Assembly: GCF_018263855.1 (NCBI RefSeq)
Contig: NZ_CP073318.1
Span: forward strand, 9,300,001 to 9,364,000
Reading direction: 5' to 3'
Length of the DNA stretch: 64,000 nt
Source of the DNA: Kutzneria sp. CA-103260
GTDB lineage: Bacteria; Actinomycetota; Actinomycetes; Mycobacteriales; Pseudonocardiaceae
Part shown: one piece after another, positions 23,604-32,144 of the stretch
How the letters are laid out: every line of letters begins with the position of its first letter
Position numbering within the stretch: the first letter of the stretch is position 1
The notes under the pieces: generated by a model
The model's input: the letters and a program-made list of their open reading frames with translations, nothing else
The model's database searches: none
What the model was told of the DNA's origin: nothing
Position numbers and translations under genes: made by a program

Positions 23604-23619
23604 TTTAGCCGTCGCTAAA
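23604..23619. promoter_or_regulatory. candidate ArsR-type operator 2
   Basis: TTTAGCCGTCGCTAAA has the same arms and spacer length as operator 1, with centres 46 bp apart. It lies 18 bases upstream of the divergent SRPBCC/TIGR03086 gene, overlapping its likely -10 (CTAAAATAGAT). One repressor could thus control both transcription units. Confidence 0.75.
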
Positions 23620-23636
23620 ATAGATGGGAGATCGAG

Positions 23637-24602
23637 ATGAGCGTGGACGTGAGCGTGTCGGTGTCGACGAGCGCCGACGAGGCCTACGCGTGGCTGACCG
23701 AGCCGGCCCGGCTGCGTCAGTGGCAGCTGATCGCCGGCCGCACCGACCTGCGGGTCGGCGGCGAGTTTCGATGGCTGGTGGCGCCGACCCACACCGCGGT
23801 CGGCACGGTCACCGCGGCCGAGCCGGGCCGGCGGCTGGCGCTGGCCTGGGGCTGGGAGGGTGACAAGGAGGTGCCGCCCGGGTCGTCCACCGTGGACGTC
23901 ACGATCGAACCGGCGGCCGACGGCGTCACGGTTCGCCTTGTGCACCAAGGCCTTTCCGACGAGCAGGCCAAGGGCCACCATGAGGGCTGGCAGCACTTCC
24001 TGCAGCGCCTGCGCGCCGTGACGACCACCGGCGACGCCGGCCCCGACGAGTTCTCGGCGCTGAGCGAGCCGGAGCCGCTGGCCGCGGCCGAGGCGTCGCT
24101 GGCCGTCTGCCTCCGCGTGTTGCGGACCCTGGGCGCCGATCACGGCAGCGCGCAGACGCCGTGCAAGGAGTTCACCGTGGACGACCTGCTCGGCCACCTG
24201 ATGGGCTCCCTCGACGGCCTCACCAGCGCCGCCGGTGGGTCGTTCGAGGCCGTCGACGGCACGCCGGAGGAGCGCGTTGCCGACGGTGGCCTGCGGGCGA
24301 TCGAGGCCTGGCGGGCGCGGGGCCTCGACGGCGATGTGCGGCTCGCCGGCATCGACCTGCCGGCCGAGCTGGCCGCGGGCATCCTCTCCATCGAATTTCT
24401 CGTGCACGCCTGGGATTTCGCCGCCGCCGCGGGCGTGGACGTCACCGCCGACGACAAGCTCAGCGCGTACGTGCTCGAACTGTCGCGGAAGATCATCGCG
24501 CCGGAGCTGCGGGACGGCGTGACCTTCGCCGCCGAGGTGCGGGTCGGCCCGGACGCGGGCACCCTCGAGAGGCTGATCGCCTTCACCGGGAGGGCCGCCT
24601 GA
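23637..24602 (+). CDS. fusion of SRPBCC domain and TIGR03086 (maleylpyruvate isomerase-like) domain
   Basis: A 321-residue two-domain protein. Residues 1 to about 130 form an AHSA1/SRPBCC domain (YAWLTEPARLRQWQLIAGR, RRLALAWGWEGD, HHEGWQHFLQRLR). Residues about 145-321 resemble the TIGR03086 metal-binding family related to mycothiol-dependent maleylpyruvate isomerase (TPCKEFTVDDLLGHLMGSL, SIEFLVHAWDFAAAAG), with histidines placed to bind metal. It is divergent from the ArsR-SRPBCC pair and shares its operator region, and it precedes a DUF899 gene by one base. This suggests a small detoxification or thiol-related cassette. The reaction is not known. Confidence 0.82.
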   Translation: MSVDVSVSVSTSADEAYAWLTEPARLRQWQLIAGRTDLRVGGEFRWLVAPTHTAVGTVTAAEPGRRLALAWGWEGDKEVPPGSSTVDVTIEPAADGVTVRLVHQGLSDEQAKGHHEGWQHFLQRLRAVTTTGDAGPDEFSALSEPEPLAAAEASLAVCLRVLRTLGADHGSAQTPCKEFTVDDLLGHLMGSLDGLTSAAGGSFEAVDGTPEERVADGGLRAIEAWRARGLDGDVRLAGIDLPAELAAGILSIEFLVHAWDFAAAAGVDVTADDKLSAYVLELSRKIIAPELRDGVTFAAEVRVGPDAGTLERLIAFTGRAA

Positions 24603-24603
24603 G

Positions 24604-25272
24604 ATGCGACACACGAACCTGACCGAGTCCGACGAGTACCTGGCCGCCCGCGAAGAGCTGCGGCTGGCCGAGATCGAGCTGATGCGGCACCGCGAACGCG
24701 TGGCCCAGCAGCGCCGCGACCTGCCGCCGGGGCCGGTGCTGCCGAACTACGTCTTCCGTGACGGGGACGGGGAAGTGACGTTCGACGAGCTCGTCACCGA
24801 CCGGCCGCTGATCGTCTATCACCTGATGTACGGCAAGAAGCAGACTTCGCCCTGCCCGATGTGCACGATGTGGATCGACGGCTTCAACGGCGTCGCCCAG
24901 CACATCGCCCGCAACGTCGACTTCGCCGTGGTCGCCGCGGCCGAGCCGGACGACCTGCTGCGCTACGGCCGTGACCGCGGCTGGGACCAGCTGCGGCTGC
25001 TCTCGGCCGGCGACAGCACGTTCAAGCTCGACCTGCGCAGCGAGGACGAGGACGGCAACCAGGACTCCACGGTCTCGGTGTTCGCCCGCGACGCCGACGG
25101 CGCGATCCGCCATCACTACACCGCGCATCCGCGCATGGGCGAGGACATCCAGGAGCGCGGCATCGACCTGCTGGCCCCGGTCTGGCACCTGCTGGACCTG
25201 TCGCCGGCCGGCCGGGGCGACTGGTACGCGGGGCTCGACTACGGTCGTCTCGTCAGTGGGAGCCGAACCTGA
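24604..25272 (+). CDS. DUF899 family thioredoxin-like protein
   Basis: A 222-residue thioredoxin-fold protein of the DUF899 family. The family pattern LPNYVFRDGDGEVTFDELV, LIVYHLMYG and SPCPMCTMWIDGFNG is present, with a CPMC redox motif at Cys84/Cys87. The later part holds VSVFARDADGAIRHHYTAHP and WHLLDLSPAGRGDW. The biochemical role is not established. The position directly after the SRPBCC/TIGR03086 gene, under the ArsR-type operators, suggests one regulated unit. Start ATG at 24604, one base after the upstream stop. Confidence 0.88.
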   Translation: MRHTNLTESDEYLAAREELRLAEIELMRHRERVAQQRRDLPPGPVLPNYVFRDGDGEVTFDELVTDRPLIVYHLMYGKKQTSPCPMCTMWIDGFNGVAQHIARNVDFAVVAAAEPDDLLRYGRDRGWDQLRLLSAGDSTFKLDLRSEDEDGNQDSTVSVFARDADGAIRHHYTAHPRMGEDIQERGIDLLAPVWHLLDLSPAGRGDWYAGLDYGRLVSGSRT

Positions 25273-25288
25273 GACGAGGGCACGCGCG

Positions 25289-26245
25289 GTGAGCAATCCG
25301 GTGCGGTGGGGAATCATGGGCACGGGCGGGATCGCGGAGACGTTCGCGACTGACCTGAAGCTGACCGACTCCGGCACGGTGGCCGCCGTCGGCTCCCGCA
25401 GCCAGGCCGGCGCCGACAAGTTCGCCGACCGGCTCGGCGTCGAACGTCGCCACGCCAGCTACGAGGACCTGGCCGACGATCCCGAGATCGACGCCGTCTA
25501 CGTGGCCACGCCGCACCCCATGCACCACGGCAACGCCTTGCTCGCCCTGCGCGCGGGCAAGGCGACCCTGGTGGAGAAGCCGTTCACCATGAACGCCGCC
25601 GAAGCCCGTGAGCTGGTGCAGGTGGCGCGGGACAACAACGTCTTCCTGATGGAGGCGATGTGGACCCGGTTCCTGCCGCACATCCACCGCGTCCGTGAGC
25701 TGATCGGCGGTGTCGGCGACATCGTCACCGTGACCGCCGACCACGGGCAGTGGTTCGCCGAGGACGCCGAGCACCGGCTGTTCGCGCCGGCCCTGGGCGG
25801 CGGCGCGCTGCTGGACCTCGGCGTCTACGTGGTGTCGTTCGCGTCCATGGTGCTCGGCGCGCCCAGCAAGATCGTGTCGATGGTCGACTCGGCCTTCACC
25901 GGCGTCGACGGCCAGACCTCGATGATCTTCGGCTACGACAGCGGGGCGCAGGCCGTGCTGACCTGCACGCTGCGGGCCAAGAGCCCGGTCCGGGCGGTCA
26001 TCGTCGGCACCGAGGCCCGCATCGAGATCGACAGCGACTTCTACGCCCCGACCACGGTCACCCTCGTGCCGCGGGTCGGCGAGCCGACGGTGTTCGCCTT
26101 CGAGGACGCCGGCCGTGGGCTGCGGCACCAGGCCGACGAGGTGGCCCGCCGACTGGCCGCCGGCGACACCGAGAGCCCCCTGATGCCCCTCGACGAGACC
26201 ATCTCGATCATGGCCACCATGGACACCGTCCTGGCCCAGTCTTAA
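25289..26245 (+). CDS. Gfo/Idh/MocA family NAD(P)-dependent oxidoreductase
   Basis: A 318-residue oxidoreductase. The N-terminal Rossmann domain has WGIMGTGGIAETFA, and the conserved EKPF motif is at about 96-99, with Lys97 as the likely catalytic lysine. The C-terminal half carries GGGALLDLGVYVVSF. The closest well-known group is trans-1,2-dihydrodiol dehydrogenase-like sugar oxidoreductases, but the substrate cannot be assigned. GTG start 16 bases after the DUF899 stop, so it may be part of the same operon. A long palindrome follows its stop. Confidence 0.88.
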   Translation: MSNPVRWGIMGTGGIAETFATDLKLTDSGTVAAVGSRSQAGADKFADRLGVERRHASYEDLADDPEIDAVYVATPHPMHHGNALLALRAGKATLVEKPFTMNAAEARELVQVARDNNVFLMEAMWTRFLPHIHRVRELIGGVGDIVTVTADHGQWFAEDAEHRLFAPALGGGALLDLGVYVVSFASMVLGAPSKIVSMVDSAFTGVDGQTSMIFGYDSGAQAVLTCTLRAKSPVRAVIVGTEARIEIDSDFYAPTTVTLVPRVGEPTVFAFEDAGRGLRHQADEVARRLAAGDTESPLMPLDETISIMATMDTVLAQS

Positions 26246-26247
26246 CG

Positions 26248-26298
26248 CCACATGTGGTCCACATTCGACTCCAGGAGTCGAATGTGGACCACATGTGG
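26248..26298. terminator. 25-bp perfect palindrome at a convergent junction, family copy 2
   Basis: Arms 26248-26272 and 26274-26298 are perfectly complementary over 25 bases with a single base between them. The element lies between the convergent oxidoreductase and menA genes. Outer arm sequence matches copy 1 at 12825, except that the central A:T pair of GGACC is reversed to T:A on both arms. That compensatory change implies that pairing, not only sequence, is kept. Confidence 0.8.
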
Positions 26299-26302
26299 GG
26301 AA

Positions 26303-27181
26303 TCAGGAGCCGCCGAGGACCAGGGCGGCGGCGGTGGCGATGGCCCACACCAGCATGGCCAGGCCGGTGTCCCGCAGCACCGGGATGAGCGCCTTGCCGG
26401 TGGCGCCCTTGATCATCTTGCGGGCGCTGCCGACCAGCAGCGGCAGCGCCAGGAAGCCCAGCAGCAGGTAGCCGTCGCGGAAGCTGCCGACGATGCTGAC
26501 CAGGAACGGCACCACGATCAGGGCCAGGTACAGGTTGCGGGTGTCCTGGTCGCCGATCAGCACGGCCAGCGTGCGCTTGCCGGACTCGGTGTCGGTGGGG
26601 ATGTCCCGCAGGTTGTTGGCCACCAGCACCGCGCTGGAGAAGCAGCCGATGGCCACCGCCCCGCCGATGCCGTAGCCGCTGAACTGGCCGGCCTGCACGT
26701 ACAGCGTGCCCAGCACCGCGACCAGGCCGAAGCAGATGAACACGGCCACCTCGCCCAGGCCGGCGTAGCCGTACGGGCGCTTGCCGCCGGTGTAGAACCA
26801 GGCCGCCGCGATACACAGCGCGCCCACCGCGATCAGCCAGTACGAGCCGCTCAGCACCGTCACGACCAGGCCCGCGACCGCCGCGACGCCGAAGCACACG
26901 AACGCCGCCAGGCGCACCGTCTGCGGCTTGGCGACCTTCGAGCCGACCAGCCGCAGCGGGCCGACCCGCACGTCGTCGGTGCCGCGGACGCCGTCGGAGT
27001 AGTCGTTGGCGAAGTTCACGCCGATGATCAGCGCCAGCGCCACCACCAGCGTGAGCACGCCGCGCGTCGGGTCGAACCCGCCCAGCGCGAACGCGGCGCC
27101 GTTGCCCACCAGCACCGGGGCGATGGCGTTGGGCAGGGTGCGCGGTCGGGCACCCTCGATCCACTGTGCGACCGTGGCCAT
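26303..27181 (-). CDS. menA: 1,4-dihydroxy-2-naphthoate polyprenyltransferase
   Basis: Integral membrane UbiA-family prenyltransferase that joins the polyprenyl chain to dihydroxynaphthoate, giving demethylmenaquinone. The 292 residues hold about eight or nine spans. The N-terminus WIEGARPRTLPNAIAPVLVG, the first Asp-rich motif NFANDYSDGVRGTDD and the second NNLRDIPTDTESGKRT are typical of MenA. I chose the ATG at 27181 (GGAAG upstream); a GTG at 27205 would add 8 residues. It belongs to the dispersed men cluster here, and the prenyl donor should come from the synthase at 60460. Confidence 0.95.
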   Translation of the reverse strand: MATVAQWIEGARPRTLPNAIAPVLVGNGAAFALGGFDPTRGVLTLVVALALIIGVNFANDYSDGVRGTDDVRVGPLRLVGSKVAKPQTVRLAAFVCFGVAAVAGLVVTVLSGSYWLIAVGALCIAAAWFYTGGKRPYGYAGLGEVAVFICFGLVAVLGTLYVQAGQFSGYGIGGAVAIGCFSSAVLVANNLRDIPTDTESGKRTLAVLIGDQDTRNLYLALIVVPFLVSIVGSFRDGYLLLGFLALPLLVGSARKMIKGATGKALIPVLRDTGLAMLVWAIATAAALVLGGS

Positions 27182-27225
27182 GCCGCCATCTTCCGACACG
27201 GCCACGGTCGCCCGTCAACCAGGGG

Positions 27226-28188
27226 TTACGTCCAGAGGTAGGTCACGGTCACCCAGGCGTTGTCGGTGAGCTTGAGGCCGTCCAGGAAGGTGCCGTCGGC
27301 CAGGTCGATGCCGGCCGGGTTGGACACCTTGCGGCCGAACTGGTCCTTACCGCCGTTGTAGCCGCTCTGGTACGCCGCCTGGGCCTCCGGCTTGCCCTGT
27401 GGCAGGTTCTTCCAGGACTGCCGGGTGGCGCTCGGGTTCCAGTAGTCGTCCTTGGTGTTCCACGGGCCGACGTCCCACACCGGGGCCGTCTCGCAGCGGC
27501 CGTTGGCCGCGCACACCTTCACCTGGTAGGTCTTCTTGCCGTTGGGGGACAACGCTTTCCCGGACGGCAGGGCGACGAAGTGGTCGTGCGAGGCGATCTT
27601 GTGCCCGTTGGCGGTGGTGCCCCCGACCAGACCCTCCCTGGTCGCGAACACCTTGTACGAGCGGGCCGCCTGCGGCTGGACGGCAGCTGGGGCCATCGAG
27701 GTGCCGGCGGACAGCGTCAGCCGGCGGGCCTGCGGTCCGGTGGCGCCGGTCGGGGCGGTCAGCATCATGCGGACCTGGACGGTCGCGCTGGCCTCCGGCA
27801 GCACCGCCGGCGCGTCCGGGGTGGCCTCCGTCCACTCGGTCCACTGCCCGTCGGCTCGAAGTCCGCGGACGTCCACCGCCAGCTCCGAATCGGCCGGCAC
27901 ACTGCCGTCCACAGTGGCCGACACCGTGTTGGCCTTGGCCGGCAGCTGGTGGGGATCGAACATGATGATCCCCGTCTCCAGGTCCAGCTGGTCGGTGGCG
28001 GCGTGCGCCGGGCCGCCGGCCAGGCGGACCACGCCGTCGGCGTTGGCGATGTTGCTGTTGTCCTCGTTGTGCGACGCCAGGTCGGCGGTCCAGGTGGTGG
28101 TCGCAGCCGTGGCCGGGGCGGCCACCGTCAGGGGCAGGACGGTGGCCGCCGCCAGTAGCAGCGCCGCGTGCAGGGGTGTGTTTCGCAT
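27226..28188 (-). CDS. secreted protein of unknown function
   Basis: A 320-residue protein with a Sec signal peptide (MRNTPLHAALLLAAATVLPL, cleavage probably after ATAA). The mature N-terminal half is beta-rich and has RADGQWTEWTEATPDAP, a pattern shared with the N-termini of secreted actinomycete amidase-like proteins. The C-terminal half (SYKVFATREGLVGGTTANGH, NGRCETAPVWDVGPWNTKDD) suggests a small extracellular beta-barrel domain with one possible disulfide between CAANGRC cysteines. I do not recognise a named enzyme family with confidence. It lies between menA and menE, with short gaps to both, so it seems to be an insertion in the men order. Confidence 0.65.
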   Translation of the reverse strand: MRNTPLHAALLLAAATVLPLTVAAPATAATTTWTADLASHNEDNSNIANADGVVRLAGGPAHAATDQLDLETGIIMFDPHQLPAKANTVSATVDGSVPADSELAVDVRGLRADGQWTEWTEATPDAPAVLPEASATVQVRMMLTAPTGATGPQARRLTLSAGTSMAPAAVQPQAARSYKVFATREGLVGGTTANGHKIASHDHFVALPSGKALSPNGKKTYQVKVCAANGRCETAPVWDVGPWNTKDDYWNPSATRQSWKNLPQGKPEAQAAYQSGYNGGKDQFGRKVSNPAGIDLADGTFLDGLKLTDNAWVTVTYLWT

Positions 28189-28316
28189 GCCCGGTAGCGA
28201 AACGACGGTTTCGTGACTACTCAACACGATATGGCAATGTGCCCGTGAATTGCTCACCTTGCCGTCGCGGCGGACCGCCGGTCGGCCGAGTGCCCAGGGC
28301 GACGGCGGCTCGGTTC

Positions 28317-29477
28317 TCAGCTCGGGCGAGAGCTCCTCGCGGAGCCGCCGAGCGCCTTTCTGACGGCCGCCCGATCCACCTTGCCCGGCCCGAGCAGTGG
28401 CAGCGCCGGCACGAACCGAATCAGCTTGGGCGCAGCCGCCCGCCCGGCGGCGGCCCGCACGGCCTCGCGCAGTTCTTCCTCGCTCGGCGCGAGCTCGGTG
28501 ACCACGGCCGCCGCCACGACCTGGCCCCACTCCGGGTCCGGCAGCCCGACCACGCAGGCGTCGGTGATGCCGTCGACCGCGGTCAGGGCCCGCTCCACCA
28601 ACAGCGGAGCCACCTTCACGCCGCCGGTGTTGATCACGTCGTCGAGCCGGCCGATGACCTCCAGCCGGCCGTCGTCGAGCCGGCGGCCCAGGTCGCTGGT
28701 CTGGAACCAGCCGTCCACGAACGGCGACTCGCCGTCGAAGTTGCGGTACCCGTCGGCCAGCATCGGACCCCGGATGTCGATCCGGCCGTCGCTGAGCCGG
28801 ATCTCCACGCCGTCCAGCGGCACGCCGTCGTACACGCAGCCGCTGGCCGTCTCGCTCATGCCGTACGAGGGGATGGCGTTGACGCCCTCGTCCCGGCAGC
28901 GCTGCCGCAGGGCCTCGGGCATGGCCGCGCCGCCCATCACGATGGCGTCGAAGCCGCGCAGCGCCGCCAGCGCGTCGCCGCTCATCAGCCGGCCCAGCTG
29001 GGTCGGCACCAGGGCCGTGTAGTGCCGCCCTGGTGCCTCCAGTGCCGTGAAGGCCGCCTTGGTGAAGTTCTCCGCACGGAAACCCTCGGTCAGGTCGGCC
29101 ACCACCGGTTCGTTGCCCGCGAGCAGCGAGCGGATCAGCACCTGCAGGCCGCCGATGTACCGGGCCGACATCGCCAGCAGCCAGGTGCCCGGCCCGCCGA
29201 GCCGGGCGTGGGTGGCCATGGCGGACGCCTTGACGGCCTCAGACGCCAGCAATGCGCCCTTCGGCGCGCCGGTCGACCCGGAGGTGCCGATCACCAGCGC
29301 GATCCGGTCGGCCACGGGCCGGTCCACGCCCAGCGCCGCCGGCAGATCCGGCTCCTGGTCGGTGACCGGCAGCAGCGCCGGGCCGTCGCCGGCCAGCGCC
29401 GCCGCCAGCGTCGGCAGCAGCGCGAGCACCTCGGCTGGCCGGGTCGGGACGGGCAGCGCCCGCAGCTCGCGGCTCAT
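28317..29477 (-). CDS. menE: o-succinylbenzoate-CoA ligase
   Basis: Acyl-adenylating enzyme that activates o-succinylbenzoate with CoA in menaquinone synthesis. The 386 residues are shorter than typical ligases, as is usual for actinobacterial MenE. The AMP-binding P-loop is VIGTSGSTGAPKGAL, followed by PSYGMSETASGCVYDG, TSDLGRRLDDGRLEVIGR and the C-terminal lysine motif GPGKVDRAAV. The gene runs menB then menE on the minus strand with 2 bases between them, so they are one operon. Context makes the assignment secure. Confidence 0.94.
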   Translation of the reverse strand: MSRELRALPVPTRPAEVLALLPTLAAALAGDGPALLPVTDQEPDLPAALGVDRPVADRIALVIGTSGSTGAPKGALLASEAVKASAMATHARLGGPGTWLLAMSARYIGGLQVLIRSLLAGNEPVVADLTEGFRAENFTKAAFTALEAPGRHYTALVPTQLGRLMSGDALAALRGFDAIVMGGAAMPEALRQRCRDEGVNAIPSYGMSETASGCVYDGVPLDGVEIRLSDGRIDIRGPMLADGYRNFDGESPFVDGWFQTSDLGRRLDDGRLEVIGRLDDVINTGGVKVAPLLVERALTAVDGITDACVVGLPDPEWGQVVAAAVVTELAPSEEELREAVRAAAGRAAAPKLIRFVPALPLLGPGKVDRAAVRKALGGSARSSRPS

Positions 29478-29479
29478 CG

Positions 29480-30391
29480 TCAGAAGTAGCGCGGGTAGTC
29501 GGACCAGTCCGGGTCGCGCTTCTCCAGGAAGGCGTTGCGGCCCTCGACCGCCTCGTCGGTCATGTAGGCCAGCCGGGTCGTCTCGCCGGCGAAGATCTGC
29601 TGGCCGACCAGGCCGTCGTCGATCAGGTTGAAGGCGTACTTGAGCATGCGCTGCGCGGTCGGCGACTTGCCGTTGACCTCGCGGGCCCACTCCAGCGCGG
29701 TGGCCTCCAGATCCTCGTGCGGCACCACGGCGTTGACCGCGCCCATCTGGTGGGCCTGCTCGGCGGTGTAGGACCGGCCGAGGAAGAAGATCTCGCGGGC
29801 GAACTTCTGGCCGGTCTGGCGGGCCAGGTAGGCCGAGCCGTAGCCGCCGTCGAAGCTGCCCACGTCGGCGTCGGTCTGCTTGAAGCGGGCGTGCTCGGCG
29901 CTGGCCAGCGTGAGATCGCACACCACGTGCAGGCTGTGCCCGCCGCCGGCGGCCCAGCCCGGCACCACCGCGATGACCACCTTGGGCATGAACCGGATCA
30001 GCCGCTGGCACTCCAGGATGTGCAGCCGGCCGGCCCGGGCCCTGTCGACCGTGTCCGCGGTGTCGCCGCTGGCGTACTGGTAGCCGTCGCGGCCGCGGAT
30101 GCGCTGGTCGCCGCCGGAGCAGAAGGCCCAGCCGCCGTCCTTCGGGGACGGTCCGTTGCCGGTCAGCAGCACGCAGCCGACGTCCGCGGACATCCGGGCG
30201 TGGTCCAGGGCGAGGTAGAGCTCGTCCACGGTGTGCGGGCGGAAGGCGTTGCGCACCTCGGGCCGGTTGAAGGCGATGCGCACCGTTCCCTGGTCCACCG
30301 CCCGGTGGTAGGTGATGTCGGTGAACTCGAAGCCCTCGACGGCGCGCCACGCGGTCGGGTCGAACAAGTCGGACACGTGTTCATCAGGCAC
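29480..30391 (-). CDS. menB: 1,4-dihydroxy-2-naphthoyl-CoA synthase
   Basis: Crotonase-fold enzyme that cyclises o-succinylbenzoyl-CoA to dihydroxynaphthoyl-CoA. The 303 residues contain YHRAVDQGTVRIAFNRPEVR, FCSGGDQRIRGRDGYQY, the oxyanion-hole glycines in VPGWAAGGGHSLHVVCDL and the MenB-specific SFDGGYGSAYLARQ. The GTG at 30391 is chosen because it leaves the divergent menD start (30410) free; GTG at 30376 is the alternative. The divergent start spacing of only 18 bases means that both promoters must overlap the two 5' ends. Confidence 0.95.
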   Translation of the reverse strand: MPDEHVSDLFDPTAWRAVEGFEFTDITYHRAVDQGTVRIAFNRPEVRNAFRPHTVDELYLALDHARMSADVGCVLLTGNGPSPKDGGWAFCSGGDQRIRGRDGYQYASGDTADTVDRARAGRLHILECQRLIRFMPKVVIAVVPGWAAGGGHSLHVVCDLTLASAEHARFKQTDADVGSFDGGYGSAYLARQTGQKFAREIFFLGRSYTAEQAHQMGAVNAVVPHEDLEATALEWAREVNGKSPTAQRMLKYAFNLIDDGLVGQQIFAGETTRLAYMTDEAVEGRNAFLEKRDPDWSDYPRYF

Positions 30392-30409
30392 GCCTGGGAG
30401 AATAGGCCG

Positions 30410-32053
30410 GTGAACCCGTCCACCGCGCAGGCCCGTGTCCTGGTCGACGAACTCGTGCGTCACGACGTGCGGCAGGTTGTGCTGTGTCCTGGATCACGCA
30501 ATGCCGCACTGGCGATGGCCCTGCACCGGGCTTCCGTGGCCGGACAGCTTGTGTTGCACGTCCGAATCGACGAGCGGTCGGCCGCCTTCTTCGCGCTCGG
30601 CCTGGTCCGGGGCAGCGGCCGGCCGGTGGCCGTCGTCTGCACGTCCGGGACGGCCGTGGCCAACCTGCACCCAGCGATGCTGGAGGCCGCGCACAGCCAC
30701 CTGCCGCTGATCGCCCTCACCGCCGACCGTCCGGTCGAGCTGGTCGGCTCAGGGGCCAGTCAGACCACCGTGCAGCACGGGATTTTCGGCGCCCTGGTCT
30801 CCACTGTGGACTTCCCGATGGCCGAGCGCCGGGCCGGTCAGAACGCCGTGTGGCGGGGCATGGTCGGCCGGTCGCTGCGGGCCGATGGGCCGGTGCACCT
30901 CAACGTGCCGTTCCGGGAGCCGCTGGTGCCCGACGACGGCGACGACTGGCCCGAGGACCTTGCCGGGCGGGACGGCGGCCGCCCGTGGACGGTGGTCGCC
31001 CAGATCGCGGAAAGCCGTTCCGGGGCAACGGAAATCGGGCACCTCGGCGAGCGCACCCTGGTCGTCGTCGGCGATGCCCCGCCCTCGGTCGCCCGGGCCA
31101 CGGCCGCTTTCGCGGCCGCCGCCGGCTGGCCGGTGATCGTCGAGCCGCTGGGCTTCGCCGCCGGGGACACCGTCGCCACCGGCTCGCTCATGCTGGCCGC
31201 CGGTCTGCCTTCCGCGCTGCGGCCCGAGTCGCTGCTGGTCGTCGGGCATCCGTCGCTGAGCCGCGGCGTGCAACGGGTCATTCGCGAAACCCCGGTCGTG
31301 CACGTGATTTCCGAACATCCACAGTGGACTGATCCGCAACACCAGGCTGACTTCGTCACCGGTCCGCTGGCTGTTGAGCCGCCGAGTTTCGGTGACGCGT
31401 GGCTGTCCCGGTGGCAGGACGCCGACGTGAGCGTCAAGTCCGCTGTGGACAAGTTCCTGGCTGACGAGCCGTGGCCGACCGGCCTGCACGTCGCCCAGCT
31501 CCTGTTGGACGCTTTGCCATACGGGGCAACGCTCTTCCTCGGCTCGTCCAACCCCGTCCGGGACGTCGACCTGGTCGCGCCGCACCGGTCCGATCTTCGG
31601 ATGCTGGCCAACCGAGGCCTGGCCGGCATCGACGGCACCCTGTCCTGCGCCGTCGGCGCGAGCCTCGACACCGAACACGGTTACGCCCTGGTCGGCGACC
31701 TGACGTTCCTGCACGACATCAACGGTTTGCTGATCGGCCCCGGCGAACTTCGGCCCAACCTGGCCATTGTCGTGCTCAACGACGACGGTGGCGGCATCTT
31801 CTCGTTGCTGGAGCAGGGATCCCCCGAGCACGCCGACTCATTCGAACGCGTTTTCGGCACCCCACACGGCGCCGACCTGGGCGCGCTGTGCGCCGGCTAC
31901 GGCGTGCCGCACACGCTCGTGCGGGACGCCGCCGCATTCCGAGCGGCCCTCGCTCCGGCCGACGGGATCCGGATCGTCGAGGTCCGTGCCGACCGCACCC
32001 GGTTGCGGGATCTGCACTCGCGGCTGCGCAGTGTAGTCGCCGAGGCGTGGTGA
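30410..32053 (+). CDS. menD: 2-succinyl-5-enolpyruvyl-6-hydroxy-3-cyclohexene-1-carboxylate synthase
   Basis: Thiamine-diphosphate enzyme that condenses isochorismate with 2-oxoglutarate-derived succinic semialdehyde. The 547 residues start with GTG at 30410 (VNPSTAQARVLVDELVRHDV). The N-terminal VVLCPGSRNAALAMALHRA, IDERSAAFFALGLVRGSGRP and ALTADRPVELVGSGASQT are characteristic. The C-terminal ThDP region has ANRGLAGIDGTLSCAVGAS and VLNDDGGGIFSLLEQG. Length and motifs are complete. The isochorismate substrate should come from the menF product at 35318. Confidence 0.95.
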   Translation: MNPSTAQARVLVDELVRHDVRQVVLCPGSRNAALAMALHRASVAGQLVLHVRIDERSAAFFALGLVRGSGRPVAVVCTSGTAVANLHPAMLEAAHSHLPLIALTADRPVELVGSGASQTTVQHGIFGALVSTVDFPMAERRAGQNAVWRGMVGRSLRADGPVHLNVPFREPLVPDDGDDWPEDLAGRDGGRPWTVVAQIAESRSGATEIGHLGERTLVVVGDAPPSVARATAAFAAAAGWPVIVEPLGFAAGDTVATGSLMLAAGLPSALRPESLLVVGHPSLSRGVQRVIRETPVVHVISEHPQWTDPQHQADFVTGPLAVEPPSFGDAWLSRWQDADVSVKSAVDKFLADEPWPTGLHVAQLLLDALPYGATLFLGSSNPVRDVDLVAPHRSDLRMLANRGLAGIDGTLSCAVGASLDTEHGYALVGDLTFLHDINGLLIGPGELRPNLAIVVLNDDGGGIFSLLEQGSPEHADSFERVFGTPHGADLGALCAGYGVPHTLVRDAAAFRAALAPADGIRIVEVRADRTRLRDLHSRLRSVVAEAW

Positions 32054-32144
32054 TCTCGTTCCGTAGGAACCTACTAACGTTGGGTAGTGCCGTTCCGGTG
32101 ACTCTCCTAGGTTCGGGCCCTAGGCCTGATTGGGGAGGTTTGCC

